A stretch of 64,000 nt of DNA, taken from positions 5,418,001-5,482,000 of the forward strand of contig OX638370.1 in assembly GCA_951812925.1 (NCBI GenBank), in the 5' to 3' direction. Positions 45,206 to 56,935 of the stretch are shown piece after piece. The notes under the pieces were generated by a model, which ran no database searches, had not been told where the DNA came from, and saw only the letters and a program-made list of their open reading frames with translations. Numbering within the stretch: the first letter of the stretch is position 1; the number at the start of each line of letters is the position of its first letter. Origin of the DNA: Calliopum simillimum. Its lineage: Eukaryota > Arthropoda > Insecta > Diptera > Lauxaniidae. A program made the translations under genes and the position numbers.

Positions 45206-48200
45206 TTTGAAATTTCTATGATTCTCACACTGTTTTTCATTGCTTCTCGAATTATATTCTACAAAAATCTAGGAACACTTTATCGTAGTTACTCGTTTTT
45301 TATTATTTTAATCAAATTTAGCCAATTTCCTTGCATCATGTATGCCAACTTCGTTCTGATGAAATTTACTACTCCAATTCCTAGAGTGAGAAATTCAGCA
45401 CCTTCCTGACAATATATTATCATTATCTCATAATAATAATAGTCAATATCACCATAAAAAATAACAACAAACATGTTGACATTGACAAATGACAGTGTTT
45501 TTCCTTTTTAGTTGCACTTGAATTTGATACTCCTAATTCTCAAGACTTCTTCTTTTTTTGAATGTTGCCGGAAAATTTTGTTATTAAAAAAAATATATGA
45601 AATATTTTTTACAAATTAATTTTGCATTTGAATAACAACTTTTTGTAGGAAATACAAATAAAATAGATAAGATTTTGAAAAATCACCAGATAAATTTTTT
45701 CAAACGAAGCAACCTTCCCTAAAACTCTTTTTATGAAAATCTTATTTTTTAGTGAATATTTATTTATCATATATTAGAAATTGCTTACCCAAAAATAATC
45801 CATTTCCAGATTCTTCATAAAAACCAACTTTTGCTCGAGCATCACTTATCTGGCTGGAGATTTTTGGCATTGATGGTTGTCCTAAAAGTTTGCTCTTTCT
45901 CACGAAATATACGTATCTGTCATATGCAATTTATAAATTCAGAGCTCTCAGATCACAGCGATTTTTTCTACACAAATTTAGTAGTCCTCAGAATTCTGCA
46001 CTCACAAAATCGTTTGAGATCATATACTTTCACTGCTTGTACTATTCAGATTTGTATTTTTTTCTCTAAAATTCCTACATAGCAAATTTTTTCCTCCACA
46101 TTTTCCCGCTAATTTTTGTTTTGCCAATAATTTCGCAAAAAAATTTGTTTCCCCAAAATTCGGAAAAAAAATTACTTACGTAGCTAGCGTAGCATGTCTC
46201 AAAACCAGAGTGTGTTACCAACTAACAATTTGGCAATATTTCACAACAGACGGCGCTAGTGAGCCTTATGATTTATGCATAATGGCGATCCTGCTCAGAG
46301 AGTTTACTCGTGACCTATAGCATAATCGCTTAAGCACCGCGTTCTCTTTCATTAGAAAACCGGAGTCACGGGTTCGAGTACGGTTTCTGGCAAGATTTAA
46401 CTAAAACTGATCTGATGAGGCTATATACATGTTTATATATGAAAAATATATAAATATGTATGTGGAAGTAGCCGAAACATATGTAATCAATTTCCATGTT
46501 AACACTTGCTTTCGTCTGTTGTTGAAAAATTGCAAAAATGACTGTTTAATTAGTTCAATATAAAATTATCATAAAAATTGATTTTTGTAATTAAAAGGTC
46601 AAATTATGATTTCGATTACAATTCAATAACATTATCAGTGATAATAAGCCTGAAGAGGTGAGACATTTAAAGAAAGTTTAAGTTTTTTTTACTTTTGTTA
46701 GCAGTAACAATATGGCAACACTGCTTTCAGCTTCAGTGACAGTGAGGACAGACAATTGACACTAGTGGACAACACACGCTGCTGCTGTTGTTGTCCACTT
46801 GCCAACAACTTCCTTTTACAGCACTTGCAACAAAGACGCCTTCAGCTGCAAAACTGAATGTCATTAGACACATTTTCTTGGAAGCGCCACTGTACCGCGT
46901 GTTCTTGTAGTGTTTCCAACCTACCTACTGTTGCTTTTGCTGCAGTTTATGGTAATTTGCATATTTACTGCATAAATAATGTTGTTAACAAGATGTCATC
47001 ATAGCAATAAATTTAAAAATAATTTCATATAGTTAAAATATATAGGAAAATATATGGTGTTGGGGTAAATTAAGGCACCTTAAGTGTTGCTGGAAAAGTG
47101 TTGCTTCGGTTTTTTTCTCTTTGACGTAAATCTTTTAATTAAAATAAATAAGTGATATTTGAGTGTCTGCAAAATTATGGTTGTACATGATAATGAGGAT
47201 GTGAAGATGTTGAAATGACAGTTTAAGGCACAAACATCAAACTTAAACCATCAATTCATAAAAACCAATAAAGAAAGTTTGTTTTTAATTGTATTCTACA
47301 GTGAAGTCACATTAATTTATCCGAGACCAAAACTGTGAAGTTAAACCCATCTACATAAGACAAGAATTTTAAGACTAGGAATGATGACGTTGATCTCAGC
47401 AGCATCATCTTCATGAAGTGATGATAAAAACGTAAGTATTTCCAGAAAAAGAAAAATACACAATTTTTAACAAATTCTTTGAGTGAAATTAAAGGAACAT
47501 ATTCTTTAGAGATGATTCATTATGTCACTAGAACTTGCAGTTGAATTCAGAAAACTATTTTAGTTTTTTTCCAAACAAACCATTATAGTCAGACTCTTAA
47601 AAAATTGTTTTCATTACGGTAACTTCAAAGGAAATCGAAACGCTTAGATTTTGCTTGTAAAGGTCACGTACGTTGCATTTCATTAATACGATTTCAATGC
47701 ACTTTTAACACGTGTGTGTCTTAAGAAATTACAGCAATTTGAGTTTCTTTTTTTTTTCAATCACATGGCCAGCTCACACCAAGACATGACAGCAATAGTG
47801 ATAAAAGGTCATATGGTTTGACTTTACTGCACAAACACGTAACATAATTTACACAGCGAAAACCCGGAACAAAAATCCCATTCACAACACAATAGCTGCA
47901 GAAGGGGGTGCCCTTAAAAAATCACGTGTCACATGTGAACTACTGCGCTATTGTTCGTTCCACAAACTAAGTAAAACCCTAAAAACAATGAAATTGCACC
48001 CATTCACATATAACACGCACTATTTTAAATAAATGCGAAAAATTTATCAATTCTAGGAAAAATGTTCCGCAGTCTTTATTTGCATTACAATTATTTTCGA
48101 ACATTTTGGCACCATAAATTGTGTAATTTTCCACTTGAACTGTTGCTAAATTTATAAAGTGTCGTTTAACATCGATTCTATAACATTATATTTTAATTTA

Positions 48201-48735
48201 AATTGTTTAAATCTGTTTTTTTATTATATTGATTACGAGCAGATTAATTGAACAGCGTCATTAAAAAGGTGTTTAAACTGCATCATTAAATTCAAGCTAT
48301 CAACGCATTTGCCGGCATAGCAGCTGCTGCTGTCTTTGGTATTTAATAGTCCAGATAACTCATGGCAGCATGATTTTTAGTTAATTTACAAAAGCTTTCT
48401 CCACAGTCATCATGCATATAAAAAAGAGTCCTTGGTGCTTTAACTTTAGCTCTAATTTTCATGCTATGCCATCCTTAAGAGCGTCCTTAAAACATCAAAT
48501 ATCTCTGCTGTCTTTTGATTTTATGTTAGAATTTTAATTTCGTGTTAATTTCAGCAAATGTCCTCGTAAAACCAAATGTCACGATTTAAATTAAAAATAC
48601 TTTTGTTCGCAGCTTAATGGCGGTTTCCTGTTTTAAAATGCATTTGCTATTAAAGGAGCTATTTAAGTGTAGGTCGAAAAAATGTTGAAAAAGCCGAAAA
48701 ATATCTTGTAACATGAGAAAATTTGGAAAAGATCG
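45206..48735. other. gene-free stretch
   Basis: No gene is recognised. The only structured item is a tRNA-like segment at 46308-46393. CTGCTGCTG occurs near 46780 and 48322. A short relic of the CGA minisatellite (GTCGAAAAAATGTTGAAAAA) lies at 48673-48692. Frames 45218-45409 and 45831-46082 have no domain. Confidence 0.5.
46308..46393 (+). mobile_element. tRNA-like segment, possible SINE head
   Basis: TATAGCATAATCGCTTAAG resembles an A box (TRGC..A...GG), and GGGTTCGAGTACG at 46370-46382 resembles a B box, about 40 bp apart. The T stem does not pair (ACGGG against ACGGT), so this is not a functional tRNA. Degenerate tRNA heads like this are typical of old SINEs. Copy number is unknown. Confidence 0.4.
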
Positions 48736-49560
48736 GATATGGGAATTCCCAGGTCACCGTCGCACACATTTAAAGTACAAAAAAAGTGGAAGTAAAATAT
48801 GTTTTTATTTTAGTTCATGCTTTACATTGTAACCCTTAGATAGCACTATAATTAGTGCCAACTTTAATAACAGGCGAAGTTCTGCTTCCAAGATACACGC
48901 AAAAAAAGACACAAAACGAACGTGACACAAATAGAAGTAGTTTCCGTACCTATTCAAAGAAAGCCAGAATTCAGCGAAACAAGTCAGAATTTTGTAGTGC
49001 GACTAATTTTAGAATCTTATGCAATAATGTTACTTTATAATGTATTTTGTTTGGTTCAAATATCTTCTGTACTTTTCTTTGTTTTGATCATAATCTGAAT
49101 CGATACGTAACAATATGAACGTGACTTTTTTCGACCATACAAATTTTAAATTGAAAATCTTTCAAAAAACCGGGATTTCCCAGTGAATATTGGATCACTT
49201 TATCTTGTTAAGTTGAGGTGGCATCACCAATTTTATCAAAGGGTGTCATTTGACATTATTTATTTTACATATGCACCAAATCTCATAAATTATGAATTTT
49301 ATTTTTTAAGGGCGTGGCAATTTTTTCCAGGGAACATTATTTGTCCTTACGCTCTGTATGCACTTTTCAAATCTGCTTCGGAGATATGAAGAGATTTTTG
49401 CTGGGGTGTGATACACCCATTTTTCCCAGTACACATTATTTGTCTGGGTGCTTTTTACATAAGTGTTAAGTCTCATCGATGTACGCTAAATATGTAGTTT
49501 CAGAGATATGATGATTTAAATTTTTGACTCACGGTGGACCTTTTGGCGGAAATGCCGATA
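48736..49560. repeat. decayed dispersed repeats with CCCAGT-type modules
   Basis: Two related segments can be seen: about 49168-49400 and about 49405-49530. Both have a TTCCCAGT/TTTCCCAGTA start, an ACATTATTTGTC block, a tail like GGAGATATGA/AGAGATATGATGA and a CTCAT phrase. GGGAATTCCCAGGTCACCG at 48740 may be a further start. The frames 48855-49040 and 49183-49389 cross these modules and are not supported as genes. Confidence 0.45.
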
Positions 49561-49619
49561 TGTAAAATATTTTTGAGATAGCTGAGAAGTTATGGAAACA
49601 TCAGAAAATGTTGAGAAAA

Positions 49620-50830
49620 TTTTTAAAAAGTAAAAAATTTGAAAGTCATAAAATATTGAACAGGTCGAAAAGTGTCAAAAAAACTTTTTAAAAATCAAAA
49701 ACGTTGAAAGTCGAAAAAGTCAAAAAACTTTGAAAAAGTCGGAAAATTTCGGAATGAGGCAAAAAATATAAAAAAGTGTCGAAAAATATTGAAAAAGTCT
49801 AAAAAAATTGATAAACTTCAATAAAAGTCAAAAAATACTACAAAACTACGAAAAATGTCAACAAATGTCAAAAAATATTGAAAAGTCGAAAAAGTCAACA
49901 TGTATTAAAAAACTCAAAAAACGTCGGAAAAAATAATAAAAATATTGAATAAGTCGGAAAACGTCGAAAAATGTTAAAAAATTTTGAAAAGTCAAGATAT
50001 ATTCTTAAGGTCGAAAAACGTCGAAAAAGTCAACAAATATTCTAAAAGTTGAAAAGCGTCAAAAAAAGTTAAAAAAATATTGAATAGCCGAAAAACGTAA
50101 TAAAACGTTGAAAAATGTCAAAAAAATTTTGAAAAGTCAACAAATATACTAAAAGTCGGAAAATATTAAAAAAGTCGAAAAAGTTAAAAAAAAATATTGA
50201 ATAGCCGAAAAACGTAATAAAACGTTAAAAAAGTCAAAAATATTGGAAAAGTCGAAAAATGTCAAAAATTTTGAAAAGTCGAAAAAGTTAAGAAATATTA
50301 TAAGAGTCGCATAGCGTCGCAAAAGTCAAAAACAAAATATTGATAAACGCCAAAAAAGTCGAAAAATATTGAATAAGTCGAAAAACTTAAAAAATGTCAA
50401 AAAATTTTGAAATGTCAAAAAAGTCAAGAAATATTCTAAAAGTCGAATAACATCGCAAAAGCCCAAAAAAAAATTATTGATAAACGTCATAAAAGTCGAA
50501 AAAAGTTAAAAAATTTGAAAAGCCGTAAAACGTAATAAAACGTTGAAAAATGTCAAAAAATTTTTAAAAGTAACAAATATTCTAAAAGCCGAAAGATATT
50601 AAGAAAGCCGAAAAAGTTACAAAATATCGAAAAGTCGAAAAACGTCGAAAAGCCAAACAACTTTAAAAAAAAAATCGAAAAAAATCCAAATGTATTGAAA
50701 AAGTCGAAAAACGTCGTAAGAAGTCAAGGGATTTTGAAAAAGGCAAAAAATATCAAAAAAGTTCAAGGATTGAAAATTAATTGACACAACCAAAAAGATT
50801 TCGTCAAAACGAAAAATGTTGATCGATACC
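49620..50830. repeat. degenerate minisatellite array (AAAAAGTCGAAAAATGTC type)
   Basis: Blocks GTCGAAAAA(A/G)TC, AAAAATATTGA, CGTCGAAAAATGTC and AACGTAATAAAACGTTGAAA recur over 1.2 kb. This is the complement orientation of the TTTTTCGACTTTTTGA arrays at 44460 and 58765. Duplicated subsegments with AAACGTAATAAAACGTT appear at about 50092, 50210 and 50526. The minus frame 50617-50832 is a repeat translation. Confidence 0.93.
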
Positions 50831-51328
50831 AAAAATGCTTAAAAAAAAGTTGAAAAATGTAACAAGGTCAAACAATATCTGAATACAAAACACAAGAAAA
50901 TCAATCACCAAAACAGTAAAAATTTCAAAAATTAAAGCTTGAAGGCCTGAAAAAATTCGAAAAAAGGAAGATTGAAAAATGATTATCCTTAGATAAGTAA
51001 AGCAGTTGATAGCCATTAATGTGATTTCAAGCCTGTGCTTGTTTAGTTTGTATGAATAGATTTTGAATTCGGTCTCTTGCAAGTCGAAGGCAAGATCTTG
51101 TAGACTAATTTGCATTTCTATATATCTAGATCTTAAATATCTCCAGTGTAAAGGAGATTTTCTAATTGTTCGATAAGGCTTGTGCTCATTTTCCGAAAGC
51201 CCTAGTCTACAACAAATATATCCTTGCTTTAAGCAAGATATAGTCAAAAAGAGAATAGGAACTATGCTATTCCGAGATGGATTGCTGAAAACTTTGGTGG
51301 GAAATTTCGGCTCATCTGTCGTAGACAT
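50804..51328 (-). CDS. unrecognised 174-codon open frame
   Basis: This is the longest open frame in the window that is not made of a tandem repeat. It starts at an ATG with AAAA just upstream (a fair insect context) and reads MSTTDEPKFPTKVFSNPSRN at the N-terminus. The first 100 residues have ordinary composition (RLGLSENEHKPYRTIRKSPL follows). The last 60 are Phe/Ile/Leu-rich, could form one or two membrane segments, and run into the edge of the neighbouring minisatellite. No signal peptide, domain or catalytic motif is recognised, and no splice-site or polyadenylation context is clear. It may be a chance frame, a transposon relic or a lineage-specific gene. I favour chance or relic. Confidence 0.2.
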   Translation of the reverse strand: MSTTDEPKFPTKVFSNPSRNSIVPILFLTISCLKQGYICCRLGLSENEHKPYRTIRKSPLHWRYLRSRYIEMQISLQDLAFDLQETEFKIYSYKLNKHRLEITLMAINCFTYLRIIIFQSSFFRIFSGLQALIFEIFTVLVIDFLVFCIQILFDLVTFFNFFLSIFGIDQHFSF

Positions 51329-51330
51329 TT

Positions 51331-53490
51331 TTTCTATTATGTAAAAATCTGGGAAATCAAAGAAATTGTGTAAAGAAAAAGTCGTATACGTAGCTTCGTT
51401 TAAAAATATGTAACTTCAGTTGAAGTATAAAAATCTGAAATCATCAACATAATTTTGATTTTTCTTACTCTCTTTAATGCTTTATGCTCTCTCAATTTGT
51501 ACTTTGGCATCTCAATCAACTTTTTCGATTTCAACATTTTGGCACAATTTAATATTTCATCAAAATTTATTGTTACTGGCATGTTAAAAGGACCTCTTTT
51601 GGTTCAATTTATGGTGTTCGTACACAAGTATGTACATTTGTACATCTATCATTAGGTCGTTGCAACTACATACATACTTACATAAGTATGTACCTACATG
51701 TGTATGTTTGCGAGTACTCTACACATTTGACATTTGACAAATTAGAAACAATTTATTGCTGCTTGGCTTTTCCAAATGAAATGTCACTAGGAGTCATCGT
51801 CGTTTTTGTTTTCGTTTTCGTTGTTGTTGAAAATTTATTGTCCTTGTGCTGTTTGGTCCTTTTGATGTGATGTTGATGAGCGTCGTTCATGCATTTTCGT
51901 AATTATCTGCAAATGTGTGTGCATCAAATGATAGGTAGAGTTTCTTCTTTTAATAGTGCTCTGTATGTAAAGAGTACTTTTGACATGTCAGAAGAGCCTG
52001 AAACTCTAATGCACACTCGCTCTCGCAAAGCAAAGTGCGTTGTTACTTATTGTTGAAAAGGTCACATTTGTAAGATTTTAATCAATAGAACATTTTTGTG
52101 ACAATCAAAGTGTATAAATCGGACAGTGAGTACCACTGATAGAATGAGTGTGATTTGATTTTGTGCCTCATTCATTTGAAGATGAAGACTTGAACTGTGA
52201 TTTGGTTTGTGGTTGCATGCAAGTTATTAAAAAATTGATGATATTTTGAGATTGAGTAATTCTTGGGTAAGGGAATATGTGCTTTGTTTATGTTCCCATT
52301 AAGCAATTGTGTATTTTCTGAATAAATAACTTTCGTTTTTCTTTAAAAGTAATCTTGCGCAATCTTCAAATAGGTTATGTTAATAGTGAGTAAAAGGAAA
52401 AAAATGGAACAAACTTTGTGTACACACTCGTACTACATTCCCTAGAAAATTTAGCAGATACACAAGGTAAACAACTTGTTTAACCGACTGACCTTAAAAT
52501 CACAACATTAAGTACACTGTCTTTTTTTCACGTCCCCCTCAACATAAAAGTTTTTTCTTCATAACTGTCAACCTGAAATGTTAAGAAAAATACAAACAAA
52601 AGTAACAAGTTTTTGTAGTACACTGTACATACATACTTACATATATAATCACAACAAAAATACTCATATTAATAAAACAAAAAAACATCACTGCCAGTTG
52701 CCAAAAATAATACTCCTACTGGCGCTCTGCTTGTCCACCACTGTCACTGACGACGTCGTTGGGTATGTTAGGAGAGATTTAAGAAAAATAAACAGAAGTA
52801 GCAGAAAAATATGAGCCAAGTCAATATTGACACAACGTGTGCATGCACTGAGAGAAATATTTTGGTGGAAAATTTGGCATTTTCCATTAAAAGGATGTTA
52901 GAGATTGAAGCTTGAGTAGAGCCTGTTGTGAGCGGGAGTTTAGGTCTAACGCTATAAAATCTAAAAAAACATTGTTTTTAGCCCGAAACCATCTTTACAC
53001 GCCTTTTGCTGAATTAACAGCTGTAAATGATAGCTGCCAATTATTACAGGTAATCATTAGCGCTATCTAACAATTGAGGAGTGGCCGTACATACGAGTGT
53101 CATACATATTATGTGCCACAATAATTAGTTATTTCACCTGTATCATTTTTCAACATAATGCAATCAATTTCGCACCATCAGGAAAATTTTTCGTGAAAAT
53201 AAAAAACAATTTTAATCACTTCTAACAAAATGTCACCCGATTCATATTATGACACTACTTTTGCTTCGTAATGGTACTTAGACCCTTTGGTACGGCCACT
53301 CCTCAAATATATTTGCGCAATCTACCACAGCAAAACTTTTTGTGATGTAAAAAAATAAAGAGAATAGTTGAGATTGTTGTGACATCAAGCAATAACCAGA
53401 TGGCCAAAAATTTATCAAGTGAGCCACCTTAGAATTTAAAGTAAAGATTTTGGAAAAAAATTTTTCAAAGTTTTTAACAATATAGTGTTG
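51331..53490. other. gene-free stretch
   Basis: No gene is recognised. ACATACATACTTACATA-type tracts occur near 51668 and 52627. Frames 51455-51655, 51688-51870 and 52578-52814 have no domain. Confidence 0.5.
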
Positions 53491-53492
53491 CC

Positions 53493-53764
53493 GTGCAAGT
53501 CTTTTTTCAGTAGTGAAGAAAAACAAGGCATCTTACGAAAAAAATGCGCATGGCGTAAAATGCTTAGAATTGACTAAGGAATACATGTGAATTTTTTCAG
53601 AATTTTCTGAGACATTTTATAATTTTTGGTCCAAAAAAAAAAACAAAATAATATGCTCCAAAAAAATCACTCGTATTCCTTTGACGATTTTAAGCATTTT
53701 ATGCTTGATGCACTTTTTTCGTAAGATGCCTTGTTTTCCTCTGCTACTGAAAAAAGGATTGCAC
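53493..53764. mobile_element. foldback MITE with arms of about 110 bp
   Basis: The left arm reads GTGCAAGTCTTTTTTCAGTA, ACAAGGCATCTTACGAAAAA and AAAATGCTTAGAATTG.CTAA-like. The right arm is the complement of nearly the same order (GTGCAATCCTTTTTTCAGTA, ACAAGGCATCTTACGAAAAA, AAAATGCTTAAAATCG). The loop is short and AT-rich, so the whole 272 bp would fold into one hairpin. Flanks do not give an obvious target duplication. A related half copy lies at about 4545-4690. The minus frame 53617-53859 overlaps it and is not a gene. Confidence 0.85.
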
Positions 53765-53994
53765 TGCACACTATTTTGTTGATATCTTTTGAAACAATAT
53801 CGATCACTCACATTTTTTTCTGGGATATACATAGTTTCTAGACATGTGGAAGTGCCCACATATTTTTTATAATTTTCTCGAAGGCGGAGAAGTTGCTTAC
53901 ATTTTTATTTATTTGAAATATGGATTTAGTTAGAATGGATGTTGCATAGTTCTAATTTGAATCAAAGCAAGGGTGTCAGCGTTTCAAAATAACT

Positions 53995-54305
53995 GAGCCA
54001 AGTGCAGTCAGCGTAGAATTTTGATTCGCCTATAGCAAACACTATACTCGTATTTCAATATTTTCAGAATTGCTCGGAATTGCAACACCCATTAAAATAT
54101 GTTCTTGTTGTTTGTTCTTTGTCAAACATACAAGTATCGAACACAAAATTGATGCGAAGTAATGGATCATCAAATGTTTAGGTTGCTTTATGTTGGTTGA
54201 GTAGAAAAAAAAATCCAAAAAAAACTTTTCATGTGTGTTGTATTTCCGAGAAATCTGGAAAATATTGAAATATGGTGTTTGTTGTAGGCGAGCCAAAATT
54301 GGCTC
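53995..54305. mobile_element. MITE-like foldback repeat, copy 2 (GAGCCAA ends)
   Basis: The left part (GAGCCAAG, then GATTCGCCTATAGCAAACAC, ATTTCAATATTTTC, TGCTCGGAATTGCAACACCC) is complementary to the right part (read as complement: GAGCCAATTTTGGCTCGCCT, ACAACAAACACCATATTTCA, TTTCTCGGAAATACAACACA). It shares this arrangement with 22539-22815. The minus frames 54042-54374 and 54188-54436 are translations across it. The transposon superfamily is not evident. Confidence 0.8.
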
Positions 54306-55780
54306 ACTTTTATTAAAGTGTTTATTCTGAAAGACAGTCCACCTAAATCGATGTTTCCACAAACTTTTGGGCAAAAAAATGATTTAAGGTGTTTGAGAGT
54401 TGTGCTTTTTTTGCAAAAAATATTACTTTGATACACTTATTTCTTTTTTTTTTCGATGTATTCTGAAGCAGTGCACTCCGCACCACTGTTAGAAAATCAG
54501 CTACTGTCAATGTAACAAGTACACTAGCTACTCCACATTTCACTTGCGGGGCAGTGTATCATCAAAATTGCCAACATTGACAGTTGACATGATGACATCA
54601 ACGAGGAGATTGCTAGATGGAATGAAAAAAAAAAGGAATTCTAGCTAATTGCGTTTAATTATTTAAGCTTCAAATATTTTTTGTTAGGGAGAATAAGTAG
54701 ATATGTGCCTTTTTGTAGGTTATAAGGTTACCTTTGCTTTTATTCTATGCAGACATAATATGTTGAAAACTTTCTTGGATATAAAAATAACCGCAGGATA
54801 TAGAAGTGTAACAATAGATAAGCTAGAAAAACAGAAATATGATATGGGTAGTTATCCACGACTACATATTTCAAGGAATTTTTCCTTACTGCTAACAGAC
54901 AATTGTTTTGAACAAAGTTTTTTCCAAGCAAAGTAAATTCTTTGTGGGTATACAGTTTGCTCAAAGCTGCTGCTAACTTTACTCAGAGAAATTTTATATA
55001 TGTATTAGTCGGGACACAAGCTAACAATTTTTGAAAAAATTTAAGGAATTTAGTTAAAGCATTAAAGCACAAACAAATTTGTATATTTTGAAAACAAAAC
55101 CATTCATATATGCATAATGTTCTTAAGCAAATAGTGCGTAATTGTTTTCACAAACAATTGTGCTTAATAAAAAGGATAACAATTAAATCTTTAGAGTACA
55201 CACTCATACAGAGAACAAAGCAATTACATTGATAATAAGAAATTCTTGTTAAGATGACCCTTGAACTAATTGCGTACAAATTTCAATCAATCAATGCATT
55301 GTTCAATCTTCTTGAAACTCCTTACCATTTCCTTGAATTGCACTGCACTTTTGGGTCATTCAGCCCCCCGAAGTGTGTGCTCGTGTTTGTCCTTTTTATG
55401 TGCGCTCATTCAGTCATACTATGAATGATCATCATTCAGTCCGTCATTCAATTGTACAAACCATTTGACAATTCATTAAAAATGCAATTGTCAAACAATT
55501 AACCTACATTAAGTGTTTTCAGTTTACAATTGTTTAAGGTACATGCACACATACGCACACACTCGTATAAATTTACAATTTACATAAACATACACATTAA
55601 GCACAGTATATCCCAATAGGAAAATTTGTGAAAAATGACAAAAACTTAATTGTTTCTTCTTTTTAATTTGTTCTAGTCAAAAACGTTAAATCGTTTACAA
55701 AAGACGTCCTAAAACATTTCGAAATATCAGAGTTTCCACTCTCTTTCCACACTCTTGTCCTTCCGTTTGTAGCGCAGAGA
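54306..55780. other. gene-free stretch
   Basis: No gene is recognised. The frames 54703-54936 (plus) and 54740-54964 (minus) overlap each other and show no domain. CATTCAGTC-type repeats occur at 55407-55450. Confidence 0.5.
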
Positions 55781-56345
55781 AGAAGGCGCGGCAGGTATAG
55801 GAAAGAATATATATATTTGATCAGCGTCACCTCCTGAGTCAAAATAGCCATGTCCATCTGTCTGGCTGGCTGGGTGTTTGTCTGTGGAAATATTTTTTTC
55901 AGAAAAATTAAGACCGATAATGTAATGAAATTCTGCACAGTGGTTTTGTTGTGGAAGTTAGCTAGTGGGATTGAAAATGGGCAAAATTGGTGAACGGACA
56001 CGCAATATTGAGAGCATTATTTGCGATAACGCAAGTGAAATGCACATTGATGGTAGAGATAGTAAGTACAAACTCTGAGAAAAAACAAGGTGAACTCAGA
56101 TGTTGCACGACCCATACAAGCAAAAGTTTCAAAATGCTATACTGAAAGCAAAATTTACATAATTCCGTTGTGCAAGCGTTATTAGAGGCAATGAAAACAA
56201 ATTTTGCACAGATGGAATAATTAGTGCAAGATCTGAGCAAAAACAAAGTGAGTTTCGTCGGGAGAGCTTGGCTCCTCGTTTTCGAAATATTTCAGTGCAA
56301 GGTATCTTGTTTTTGACCAGGCCAAAGGTGGCCTCTTACTAGTTT
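55781..56345. repeat. decayed dispersed repeat, minus orientation
   Basis: Read as complement, 55855-55895 contains ACAAACACCCAGCCAGCCAG and ACAGATGGACATGGCTATTT, and 55790-55815 contains ATATATATATTCTTTCCTAT. Such phrases are common in multicopy dipteran repeats. At 56318-56343 the block CCAGGCCAAAGGT.GC.CTCTTACTA is shared with 62740-62765. The frames 55663-56001 and 55962-56246 lie in this material and lack domains. Confidence 0.4.
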
Positions 56346-56399
56346 TATATTATAAAAATTGTCTTACTAAAGGTTCTTCTTTTTCCTCAACCCTCCCTG

Positions 56400-56935
56400 A
56401 CCATTTTTGTCCGACACTAAGACCTACTCCCCCAGCCTTGAGATGATCTTTGTGAACACAACCTCTATTGTATACATGGAGAATGAAAAAGGTACGCCCG
56501 CTTTACAGTGACAGCACACAAAATCAGATGATGGACAGTCAAATAGCACATCTTTAAATTTTCAGTGGAAATGGAACTTAATTTTTCGTTCTTTTAAATT
56601 ATACGTTGCTAGTTCGTTTTATCACATGGTTGTTCGAGTCCGTCCAATTTCAATGCCCTCTCTCCATGCCTTCTAATTTGTTTTGTAATTTTATTTAAAA
56701 AAAAAAATCTGCGTCCGAAAATGATTTTCCTCTGCACTCCTCCTCGAAAAATTTCGTCCGATACTAGATCACTTCACCTCGACAGGTATAAGACGACCTG
56801 TAATGAATATTTACAATGAAGAAAGAGCATTCGATTAGTTCATATCACGTTGCAAACGCTTCATAGCGACAGCAGATAGAAACAGGTGATGGACAATCAA
56901 ATAGCACTACACAAATCCTTAAGTGATATCAATAC
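56400..56935 (+). repeat. two diverged direct repeat units of about 345 bp spacing
   Basis: TTTGTCCGACACTAAGAC (56406) and TTCGTCCGATACTAGATC (56751) start related segments. Each ends in CGCTTTACAGTGACAGCA...GATGATGGACAGTCAAATAG (about 56500) and CGCTTCATAGCGACAGCA...GGTGATGGACAATCAAATAG (about 56860). The order and spacing inside are conserved (AATGAAAAAGG or AATGAAGAAAGA block). An old tandem duplication or two copies of an element is likely. Confidence 0.6.
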
